The notes under the pieces are model-generated. The model was given only the letters and a program-made list of their open reading frames with translations, was not told the DNA's origin and made no database searches. A stretch of DNA of 64,000 nucleotides from Hydrogenophaga sp. NFH-34 (GTDB lineage: Bacteria; Pseudomonadota; Gammaproteobacteria; Burkholderiales; Burkholderiaceae_C), in assembly GCF_021401345.1 (NCBI RefSeq), contig NZ_JACBGE010000001.1, forward strand, positions 124,001-188,000, written 5' to 3'. Position numbers and translations under genes: made by a program. This document shows, piece after piece, positions 1 through 6,198 of this stretch. The stretch's first letter is position 1. The number at the start of each line of letters is the position of its first letter.

Positions 1-68
1 GAGAGTCACGGATACCGATTGCCGCTCGCGCGGGCGCGTGCCAGGCGCCACGCTTACCACCATGTTCC

Positions 69-194
69 GCTGACACCCGTCAGCAGCATGCCCAGGCAGT
101 CTCGATCTTCAAGACTGCGATGCGGTTCCGACCGCGCTGATCACCCAGTTCGCTCCGGCATCCCAGCGCGAACGGCCATCGGTTCTCCCGATGG
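69..194 (+). ncRNA. Structured leader RNA, copy A (upstream of DUF3577 gene)
   Basis: Five successive hairpins can be drawn. H1 is GCTGAC/GTCAGC (69-74 with 79-84). H2 is GCAGTC/GACTGC (96-101 with 113-118), with an 11-nt loop ending in ATCTTCAA. H3 is GCGGT/ACCGC (122-126 with 131-135). H4 is GTTCGC/GCGAAC (148-153 with 168-173). H5 is CCATCGG/CCGATGG (176-182 with 188-194). The H1-H2 linker contains CATGCCCAGG. Copies at 3674 and 23403 keep H1-H3 with different but still complementary stems, which indicates selection on RNA (or ssDNA) structure. A further stem CACACC/GGTGTG lies near 237-264 before the start codon at 296. I recall a published candidate RNA motif named after DUF3577 genes; identity with this one is unverified. 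Confidence 0.7.
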
Positions 195-295
195 TGATGC
201 CACCCAAGCTGTTCCTTCAACCCACGCGGGGGTTCCACACCTTCCCCGCCTTGGGTCGGGTGTGTCTCCGCCTCTTTGTTCTCAGGAGATTCACC

Positions 296-859
296 ATGAC
301 CACTTCCACCGAAAAGTCCTTCTTCGACCTGCACATCACCGGACTCGGGTATCTCAATCGCATCCGCGAAGTGAAGCCCAAGAAAGGCGATGCGTTCCTG
401 GCCTGCGACATCGCGGCGCTCAACGGCCCCAGCGATGATGTGGCCTACGTGCGTTTCGACACGCGCGTCTCGGGCTCCGAAGCGCAGCACCTGGTGCGCC
501 GCTGCATCCAAGCGGTTGATGCCGAGAAGAAGGTGATGATCGGCTTCCGCCTGGGCGACCTGTGGACCGACACCTTTACCTACTCCAAGGGCAAGCGTGC
601 CGGCGAGCAGGGCGTTAGCCTCAAGGCCCGCCTGCTGTTCGTCAGTTGGATCAAGGTCGATGGCAAGCTCGTCTACAAGGCCGAGCCCAAGCCGACCGAC
701 GCCGACGACCGCGACGAACGCGACGTGCGCGCCACGGATGTCCCCGCGACGTCCGCCGAGCCGCAAGCCGCTGCGTCCGAGCCCGCCAGGCCCGCCGCTG
801 AAGCTGCCGATGAAGCCACTGCCGATGCGCCCGCATTGGAAGTTGCCGAGTCGTTCTGA
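296..859 (+). CDS. DUF3577 / STY4534-family ICE protein
   Basis: 187 aa. Conserved accessory protein of clc/PAGI-type ICEs; family members are annotated as STY4534-family ICE replication proteins, but no biochemical role is established that I know of. The recognisable core is residues 1-125 (FFDLHITGLGYLNRIREV near the N-terminus, then a beta-rich segment with KVMIGFRLGDLWTDTF), followed by a low-complexity Ala/Pro/Glu-rich acidic tail. The core resembles a small OB-like or ssDNA-binding fold, which is inference. The start at 296 was chosen because CAGGAGATT precedes it by 8 nt; the frame is open further upstream to 191, but that would overlap the structured leader. Followed by a strong hairpin terminator, so probably its own transcription unit. 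Confidence 0.85.
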   Translation: MTTSTEKSFFDLHITGLGYLNRIREVKPKKGDAFLACDIAALNGPSDDVAYVRFDTRVSGSEAQHLVRRCIQAVDAEKKVMIGFRLGDLWTDTFTYSKGKRAGEQGVSLKARLLFVSWIKVDGKLVYKAEPKPTDADDRDERDVRATDVPATSAEPQAAASEPARPAAEAADEATADAPALEVAESF

Positions 860-864
860 TCCGC

Positions 865-905
865 AAGGCCCTGACTCTGAATTGAGCCCAGGGCCTTGTC
901 TTCTC
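865..905 (+). terminator. Rho-independent terminator after DUF3577 gene
   Basis: Perfect 9-bp stem AAGGCCCTG (865-873) with CAGGGCCTT (889-897), 15-nt loop, followed by a T-rich stretch (GTCTTCT). It lies 6 bp after the stop codon. Confidence 0.7.
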
Positions 906-979
906 CCACTCGCGTGCGCATGCGACCGTCACCATGACGGCCGTGTGCGTGACCGCAGCTTCGTCCGCAGGAGTTCTTC

Positions 980-1609
980 ATGATCACCATTCCCGGCCAA
1001 TTGGCCATCAAGACCATCCACGGCCGCAACGGCGACTTCAACGTCGGGCGCCTTGCGACCTCCATCGGCGAGTTCGTCGTGAAGAACGCCGAACTCGACC
1101 AGTACGCCGAAGGCAAGTACGAGGGCGATTTCGCCATCGCGGAGATTCGCCCGTCCACGTACAGCGCCAACGGCCGCATGGTCATCGAGATCCGCGCCCT
1201 CCTGGGTGGGATGACTTTGTCCAACATCGACGCCCTGAGCCGTGACGACGCCCGCCGGCTGAGTCCGCAGGAAGTCGATCCGATCGACGAGGAAGCGCAG
1301 ACCGCCACGCCGACGCCGACGACCGCCCCCAAGGCGGCCGGCCGGAAGAAGGCGCGCAGCTCGCGCGACCCGCTGGTCGATACCACGCCGTTCGGCAGCG
1401 AGCCGGCTGCTGCGTCTGCCGAGGCTACGGCCCATGCGGACGACGACGGCGACGCGGCGCTGTTCGACACACTCTGGCCGCTGGGCGATGTCGTCAAGCT
1501 CGATGCCACCGTGGATCGGCGCGTGCTGCGCCAGCAGCGCGACCGCCTCGGCGACCTGGGCTACGAGTTCGCTCCGCTGTCCCAGGACTGGCACCTCGCC
1601 AGGGTGTGA
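980..1609 (+). CDS. DUF3275-family ICE protein
   Basis: 209 aa. N-terminal conserved domain (residues 1-90; MITIPGQLAIKTI start and a YEGDFAIAEIRPSTY segment) matches the DUF3275 family, found almost only in ICEs of this class. The middle (100-155) is a low-complexity Pro/Thr/Ala linker with a basic AGRKKARS patch. The C-terminal 45 residues (ALFDTLWPLGDVVKLDATVDR) form a second conserved block. Function unknown. The start has GCAGGAG about 9 nt upstream. The gene sits in a string of individually leadered accessory genes between DUF3577 and the helicase. Confidence 0.8.
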   Translation: MITIPGQLAIKTIHGRNGDFNVGRLATSIGEFVVKNAELDQYAEGKYEGDFAIAEIRPSTYSANGRMVIEIRALLGGMTLSNIDALSRDDARRLSPQEVDPIDEEAQTATPTPTTAPKAAGRKKARSSRDPLVDTTPFGSEPAAASAEATAHADDDGDAALFDTLWPLGDVVKLDATVDRRVLRQQRDRLGDLGYEFAPLSQDWHLARV

Positions 1610-1651
1610 TCCCATCGCCATTTCACGCCGCATGCCTGCGGCTTTCCACCA

Positions 1652-1677
1652 CCCGCCGGGGCTCCTTCCCCGGCGGG
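1652..1677 (+). promoter_or_regulatory. Leader hairpin before gene at 1711
   Basis: Ten-bp perfect stem CCCGCCGGGG (1652-1661) with CCCCGGCGGG (1668-1677), 6-nt loop and no T-tract. It ends 33 nt before the ATG at 1711, between the preceding stop codon and the CAGGAGTC ribosome binding site. It could be a processing, attenuation or stability element. Confidence 0.5.
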
Positions 1678-1710
1678 AGGACTCCGGCCCTTTCTCACAG
1701 GAGTCATTCC

Positions 1711-2103
1711 ATGGGCTGGACATTCGTTCGATTGACGCGCGATCAGTTGATCCGCGAGCTGACCGCAACCGAGGAAACCGAGCGGTCGTGCAGTGAGGTC
1801 ATCGACCACACGCTGGTCGGCAACGTGCTGTGGACGGTGGTGCGCGTCACCGCCAAGCAGGCCGGTGTCCTGGGTCTCGCACCCGGCGAGTCGGCCACCT
1901 TGATCGGCTGCCATCTGCTGGAAAGCGAGGGCCGCGAATGGGGCTACAAGTTCCTGGTCGAGGCCGAGCACCCGTACTACTACTCGTGCCCGCTGCGCTA
2001 TCTCGACATGGCGCCGCAGCGCTGCGCCACCTGGCGCGCAAGGGTGCATGCCTTCCACCAGCAGCCGACGCGCAAAGCGGCCGGCGATGCAGCCACCGAC
2101 TGA
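1711..2103 (+). CDS. Conserved ICE protein, possibly DUF6927-like
   Basis: 130 aa, function unknown. Begins MGWTFVRLTRDQLIREL. Contains a conserved core (residues 20-110) with SCSEVIDHTLVGNVLWTVV and a PYYYSCPLRYLDM segment. No signal peptide or membrane segment. The MGWT start and YYSCP block resemble a small family usually annotated DUF6927 in conjugative elements; this is from memory and moderate. The start at 1711 is supported by CAGGAGTC 8 nt upstream. The end nearly abuts the next small gene. Confidence 0.7.
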   Translation: MGWTFVRLTRDQLIRELTATEETERSCSEVIDHTLVGNVLWTVVRVTAKQAGVLGLAPGESATLIGCHLLESEGREWGYKFLVEAEHPYYYSCPLRYLDMAPQRCATWRARVHAFHQQPTRKAAGDAATD

Positions 2104-2110
2104 GGCGCAC

Positions 2111-2380
2111 ATGGACACCCTCATGTCGTCCTTGCCGCCCGAGCTGCTTCGCTTCGTCGAAGACCAGTTGGCCAACAACGAGGTTTCCGACGACGACGAA
2201 CTGCGCGAGCACTTCATCGCCAACGGCCTGAGCGAAGAACAGGCGTGGCAGGCACTGACCTACCGCGCCCTGTACTTGCGCTACATCTTCCTCGAAGGCT
2301 TCACGCCGATCCTTAAAGGCCAGGAAGCGCTTTGCTTCAACCCGCATAGCCGAGGCTGGGAGCCGGTTCAGAACCCATAG
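2111..2380 (+). CDS. Small conserved ICE protein
   Basis: 89 aa acidic protein (MDTLMSSLPPELLRFVEDQ...), predicted largely helical. Residues 15-60 contain a VSDDDELREHFIANGLSEEQAWQAL segment that looks like a UBA- or HTH-like helical bundle (inference). Starts 7 bp after the preceding stop, so is probably translated with it. An in-frame ATG at 2087 inside the previous gene is an alternative start; neither has a good Shine-Dalgarno sequence. I do not recognise a named family. Confidence 0.65.
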   Translation: MDTLMSSLPPELLRFVEDQLANNEVSDDDELREHFIANGLSEEQAWQALTYRALYLRYIFLEGFTPILKGQEALCFNPHSRGWEPVQNP

Positions 2381-2418
2381 GCCGCTTCCCAGCGACGCGC
2401 TTCTTCATCCCTTCCATC

Positions 2419-2443
2419 AGGCCCTGTTCAGCAGGGCTTTTCT
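2419..2443 (+). terminator. Rho-independent terminator
   Basis: Stem GCCCTG (2421-2426) with CAGGGC (2432-2437) followed by TTTTCTTC. It lies 40 bp after the stop codon of the gene ending at 2380 and before the leader of the DUF932 gene. Confidence 0.7.
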
Positions 2444-2515
2444 TCGTCCCATGCAATCCGCGCATCCGGCCTCGGCCGCTGGATACCGATTGCTTCATTC
2501 CGCAAGGAGATCATC

Positions 2516-3343
2516 ATGCAACTCGCTTCCCGCTTCGCTTTTCGCTCCCCGGTGCTGCGCGCCGACTATCCGCTGTCGGATGATCAGATTCGCACCGTGG
2601 CCCCGTCCATCTTCGCGGACACCCCGCACGAAAGCCGCTCCGAACGGTACAGCTACATCCCCACGGCGGCTGTGCTGACTGAACTGCGCAAGGAAGGCTT
2701 CCAGCCGTTCATGGTGTGCCAGACCCGCGTGCGGCACGAGGACCGCCGCGACTACACCAAGCACATGCTGCGCCTTCGCCACGCCAGCCAGATCAACGGT
2801 GCCGAGGCGAACGAGATCATCCTGCTCAACTCGCACGACGGCAGCAGCAGCTACCAGATGCTCGCGGGCCTGTTCAGATTCGTCTGCCACAACGGCCTGG
2901 TGTGCGGCGACACCTTCGCCGACGTGCGGGTGCCCCACAAGGGCAACGTCACCGATCACGTGATCGAAGGCGCCTACGAGGTGCTGCACGGCTTCGAGCG
3001 CGTGCAGGACTCGCGCGACGCCATGCAGGGCATCACGCTGGACAACGGCGAGGCCGAGGTCTTCGCCAGGTCGGCGCTGACCTTGAAGTACGACGATTCG
3101 GGCAAGGCCTTGCCCATCACGGAGACCCAGATCCTGCGGCCCCGTCGTTACGACGACAACCGCGCCGACCTGTGGACTGTCTTCAACAGAGTCCAGGAGA
3201 ACCTGGTCAAGGGCGGCCTGAGCGGCCGTGCTGCCAACGGGCGCCGGCAGCGCACGCGAGCCGTCCAGGGCATCGACCAGAACGTCCGGCTCAACCGGGC
3301 GCTGTGGCTGCTCGCGGACGGCCTACGCCAGCTCAAAGCCTGA
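2516..3343 (+). CDS. DUF932 domain protein
   Basis: 275 aa. DUF932/phage-plasmid-like family protein common on plasmids and ICEs, function unknown. The core runs from about residue 10 to 270 and includes RYSYIPTAAVLTELRKEGF, the highly conserved QINGAEANEIILLNSHDGSSSYQMLAGLFRFVCHNGL block (about 90-125) and a C-terminal RAVQGIDQNVRLNRALWLLADGL. Start preceded by GCAAGGAG, 8 nt upstream. The leader carries a GGATACCGATTGC sequence also found at 11-23. It is a single-gene unit flanked by terminators. Confidence 0.85.
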   Translation: MQLASRFAFRSPVLRADYPLSDDQIRTVAPSIFADTPHESRSERYSYIPTAAVLTELRKEGFQPFMVCQTRVRHEDRRDYTKHMLRLRHASQINGAEANEIILLNSHDGSSSYQMLAGLFRFVCHNGLVCGDTFADVRVPHKGNVTDHVIEGAYEVLHGFERVQDSRDAMQGITLDNGEAEVFARSALTLKYDDSGKALPITETQILRPRRYDDNRADLWTVFNRVQENLVKGGLSGRAANGRRQRTRAVQGIDQNVRLNRALWLLADGLRQLKA

Positions 3344-3348
3344 CCCAC

Positions 3349-3388
3349 AAGCGGATCGTGCCTCACGGCATGGTCCGCTTTTTTTTGG
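3349..3388 (+). terminator. Rho-independent terminator after DUF932 gene
   Basis: Stem AAGCGGA (3349-3355) with TCCGCTT (3374-3380), inner GTG/CAC pairing, followed by a run of eight T. A classical strong terminator 6 bp after the stop. Confidence 0.85.
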
Positions 3389-3673
3389 CTGGTGCTGTGC
3401 TGCCAGCGCACCGTGTTCCATTTGGTTCGGTGTAACCCTAATGCGGCAATTCGCGGCTGCCTCGAAAATCGAGATTCGACTGCATACCTCCCTGGCTTTT
3501 CCTCCCTGAGCCAAGCAGTCATCTTTGCCGCCTCGGTGTCCCCGGGGCGGTTTTCTTTTGCGGCCGTCCTTCCGGCGCCGCGGGCGATGCGCCAGCGCAA
3601 ACAGGGTTGGGCGCCGGGTCGGTTTTTCGCTCACGCGGTGTACGCAGCTTGGCGCAGGCTATGACTCGTGTCC
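3389..3673 (+). other. Non-coding spacer before leader RNA copy B
   Basis: No convincing gene. Short open frames here lack ribosome binding sites and typical codon bias. A hairpin-like CCGCC...GGCGG followed by TTTTCTTTT near 3518-3557 could be a terminator or part of a longer leader. From about 3648 the sequence (GGCGCAGGCT...TGTCCG) begins to resemble the corresponding region before copy A. Confidence 0.4.
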
Positions 3674-3803
3674 GTCGGCGTAGCCGACAACATGCCCAGG
3701 TAGCCCAGACCTTCAAGGCTACGGTGCGTTGCGACGCACGGTCTGATTCTTCACAACGACGTTCACCGCGTCTTCTTTCATCCCCCTGGGGCAGTGACTG
3801 CCC
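3674..3803 (+). ncRNA. Structured leader RNA, copy B
   Basis: H1 is GTCGGC/GCCGAC (3674-3679 with 3683-3688). H2 is GTAGCC/GGCTAC (3700-3705 with 3717-3722), with the same 11-nt loop pattern ending CTTCAA. H3 is GTGCGT/ACGCAC (3724-3729 with 3734-3739). The CATGCCCAGG linker is identical to copy A. Stem bases differ from copies A and C but pairing is kept. The H4 seen in A and C is not evident; instead a GGGCAG/CTGCCC hairpin lies at 3789-3803, 41 nt before the start codon at 3845. Confidence 0.7.
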
Positions 3804-3844
3804 TAGCGGGTGGTGCTGTCTCCGCTCACTTCGAGGACATCACC

Positions 3845-4501
3845 ATGCCTGCACCTTCTTCCCCCAAGACGCTCTATCGCATCGACGAATGCCCCGACCT
3901 GATGGCCGATGGCGTCGTCGGTGACGAGAACGGCAACCTGGTCTTCATCTCTCTCTGGTCGCGCGACACCGCCGTCCAGGGATTCCTGGCCCGCCTCACC
4001 CTGGGCCGGGACGAGCAGGGACTGGACCAGTTCCACGTCATCACCGAGCAGGGCGCGAGCATCCCGGTCTTCGTCGGCAACGTCGAGAACCTGGAAAAGC
4101 GCAGCGCACGCGCCTACCGGCGCACGCTGTTCGGCTCGCTGACCAACATCTGGCTGTTCGATCGGCGCTGCGTCAAGCCCGACAAGGCCAACGCCAGCGC
4201 GCTGGCGCTCCTGCCCCGCGGCTCCGCGCACCGGCTCGACCGGATGTGGAGGCTGGTGCGGGACACCTGCCCGCTGCCGCTTCTCGATCCCTGGCGCGAT
4301 GGCGTGCTGGAGCTGCTGCAGGCGAAGTCAATGCTGACGCGCCTGCCGTTCGCCCTCGGTCCCCTGGAAGGCCATCGGCTCGCCATCGACGTGCCGACGC
4401 TGACCCAGGTGCTGGGCGGCCTGATCCGCAGCGGTGCGCTGGTCGCCGACACGCCCGTCAGCCGCATGCCCTCGGCCCGCCCGCTCGAAGCGGTGGCTTG
4501 A
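3845..4501 (+). CDS. Conserved ICE protein of unknown function
   Basis: 218 aa, soluble, no signal peptide. Contains a conserved N-terminal region (LYRIDECPDLMADGVVGDENGNLVFI..., residues 9-80) and a C-terminal region with SAHRLDRMWRLVRDTCPLPLLDPWRDGVLELL (125-165). I cannot assign a family; similar proteins sit beside DUF932 and DUF6094 genes in related elements. The ATG at 3845 is preceded by CGAGGACATCACC. It is the gene behind leader RNA copy B. Confidence 0.75.
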   Translation: MPAPSSPKTLYRIDECPDLMADGVVGDENGNLVFISLWSRDTAVQGFLARLTLGRDEQGLDQFHVITEQGASIPVFVGNVENLEKRSARAYRRTLFGSLTNIWLFDRRCVKPDKANASALALLPRGSAHRLDRMWRLVRDTCPLPLLDPWRDGVLELLQAKSMLTRLPFALGPLEGHRLAIDVPTLTQVLGGLIRSGALVADTPVSRMPSARPLEAVA

Positions 4502-4514
4502 GGTTCCTTCACCG

Positions 4515-4540
4515 GACATGCACGCGCGCATGTCCGCATC
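4515..4540 (+). promoter_or_regulatory. Leader hairpin before DUF6094 gene
   Basis: Stem CGGACATG with CATGTCCG, about 8-nt loop, placed between the preceding stop codon (4501) and the TCAGGAGATT ribosome binding site. No T-tract, so attenuation or processing is as likely as termination. Confidence 0.45.
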
Positions 4541-4562
4541 CCTTCATCTTCAGGAGATTCCC

Positions 4563-5678
4563 ATGGCCCTCATGTTCCCGCGGCTCGCCCGCAACTTCAT
4601 CAAGAACGGGTACTTCCCCACGGATGAACCCACGCTCGAAAGAGCACTCGCCGCACTGGCGCCCGCCGAGGCCTCGGCCGGACCGCTGTGCATCCTCGAT
4701 CCCTGCGCCGGCGAAGGCGTGGCGATCGCCGAAGCCGCGCACGCCCTCGGGCGCGAGCGGGTCCAGGCCTTCGCCGTCGAGTACGAGGCCGAGCGTGCAC
4801 GCCACGCCCGGCAGTTGGTCGATCGCTGCATCCACGGCGACCTGATGGACACGCTGATCAGCCGGCAGAGTTTCGGCCTGCTGTGGCTCAACCCGCCGTA
4901 TGGCGACCTGTCCAAGGATGCCAACGGCAACGTCGGCTACCAGAGCCAGGGCCGCGCCAGGCTGGAAAAGCTGTTCTATCAGAAGGCGCTGCCGCTGCTG
5001 CAATACGGCGGCGTGCTGATCTACATCGTGCCGCACTATGTGCTCGATGCCGAGCTGGTCGGATGGCTGACCCGGCACTTCGCCGAGCTGCGCATCTACC
5101 GCGCGGTGGACGCGCAGTTCAGGCAAATCGTGATCTTCGGTCGCAAGGTTCGCCAGCGTGACCAGGTATCGGATTCGTGCAAGGCCACGCGCGCGCTGCT
5201 GTTGCAGATCGGGCAAGGCGACGCCGAAGCGGAGGAACTGCCGGTTGAATGGCCGTTCCTGCCGTACACGGTGCCTGCCACGGCCGAGCCGGAGCACTTC
5301 TACCGCGTGACGATGGAGCCCGAGCAGTTCGCCGATGAAGTCGGCCGGCTGCAAGGACTCTGGCCGACGCTCGACACGCACCTTGGCGCCGCGCAGCAGT
5401 CGCTGCGGTCCCCGGCGCGAGGGTTATCGCATTGGCATCTCGCCTTAGCGCTCGCCGCGGGTGCGATTTCCGGCGTGGTGAAGTCTAAGACGGGCCGCGT
5501 GCTCGTCGTCAAGGGCGACACGCACAAGGAGAAGACCTTGCAGACGGAGTACACCGAGCGCGACGACGGCACCGTGGCCGAGACGCGCATCCTGACCGAC
5601 AAGTTCGTGCCGGTCATCCGCGCCTGGGACATGACGCCGGGCTCGTCGACGTGTGGCGAGGTGCTGACCATCCGCTGA
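4563..5678 (+). CDS. DUF6094 protein, N6-adenine methyltransferase-like
   Basis: 371 aa. Starts MALMFPRLARNFIKNGYFPTDE, typical of DUF6094 ICE proteins. SAM-binding motif I is DPCAGEG (about residues 46-52) and motif IV is NPPYGD (about 110-115), the signature of amino-group DNA methyltransferases. The C-terminal half (200-371) is a separate domain without an obvious target recognition region. No partner restriction nuclease is nearby, so it is either an orphan methyltransferase protecting the element or a non-DNA methyltransferase. ATG at 4563 with CAGGAGATT upstream. Confidence 0.8.
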   Translation: MALMFPRLARNFIKNGYFPTDEPTLERALAALAPAEASAGPLCILDPCAGEGVAIAEAAHALGRERVQAFAVEYEAERARHARQLVDRCIHGDLMDTLISRQSFGLLWLNPPYGDLSKDANGNVGYQSQGRARLEKLFYQKALPLLQYGGVLIYIVPHYVLDAELVGWLTRHFAELRIYRAVDAQFRQIVIFGRKVRQRDQVSDSCKATRALLLQIGQGDAEAEELPVEWPFLPYTVPATAEPEHFYRVTMEPEQFADEVGRLQGLWPTLDTHLGAAQQSLRSPARGLSHWHLALALAAGAISGVVKSKTGRVLVVKGDTHKEKTLQTEYTERDDGTVAETRILTDKFVPVIRAWDMTPGSSTCGEVLTIR

Positions 5679-5732
5679 TCGCTGTTCCCTGACGGTTCGC
5701 CGTCGCTTCATCCACCAACTCATCCACCCAAC

Positions 5733-5771
5733 GGGGCCATGTCACCCCGCCGGGTGCCGTGGCCCCTCTTT
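5733..5771 (+). promoter_or_regulatory. Leader hairpin before gene at 5791
   Basis: Stem GGGGCCA (5733-5739) with TGGCCCC (5760-5766), a GC-rich inner loop that can itself pair, and TCTTTC following. It could act as a weak terminator or a leader structure, 20 nt before the start codon. Confidence 0.5.
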
Positions 5772-5790
5772 CATCCGAAGGAGAAACACC

Positions 5791-6096
5791 ATGGCATTCG
5801 CAGTTCTCAACGTGGCGTTGCAAGCACGCTTTGCCCCCGGTCACCTTGTCATGACCTGCGGCATTGACGCGCTGGTCCGGCAGGGCCGGCTCAACCCGAC
5901 CCCGTACCTCTGCCGCCATCTCAGCGGCGATTGGGGCGACCTCGACGACAGCGACCGGCGGCAGAACGATGCCGCGTTGCGCTCCGGCGAGGATCGGCTG
6001 TTCTCGTCCTACCAGGTCGCGCCCGACCTGAAGCTTTGGATCATCACCGAATGGGATCGCAGCGTGACCACGCTGCTGTTGCCCAGCGAATACTGA
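5791..6096 (+). CDS. Small conserved ICE protein
   Basis: 101 aa. MAFAVLNVALQARFAPGHLVMTCGIDALVRQGRLNPTPYLCRHLSGDWGDL...: an N-terminal half with a LNPTPYLxRHxxGDWGD motif and a C-terminal LWIITEWDRSVTTLLLPSEY. Such proteins occur on many plasmids and ICEs and are sometimes mislabelled as restriction subunits; nothing here supports restriction activity. Start has GAAGGAG 8 nt upstream. Confidence 0.75.
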   Translation: MAFAVLNVALQARFAPGHLVMTCGIDALVRQGRLNPTPYLCRHLSGDWGDLDDSDRRQNDAALRSGEDRLFSSYQVAPDLKLWIITEWDRSVTTLLLPSEY

Positions 6097-6140
6097 TCTT
6101 CATCTACCGCGGCCACGCGCCGTTCTTCTCTTCCCACCAC

Positions 6141-6178
6141 GGGGCATGCAATCGCCCCGCAGGGGAGGTGCATGCCCC
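6141..6178 (+). promoter_or_regulatory. Ten-bp leader hairpin before helicase gene
   Basis: Perfect stem GGGGCATGCA (6141-6150) with TGCATGCCCC (6169-6178); the enclosed loop contains a smaller CCCC/GGGG stem. Followed by ATTTCATTT and the start codon at 6199. Confidence 0.55.
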
Positions 6179-6198
6179 ATTTCATTTGGAGCATCACC

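Noticed and set aside
3392-3664. Short frames in the gap after the DUF932 gene
   Set aside because: No ribosome binding site or codon bias; the region is better explained as spacer and leader.
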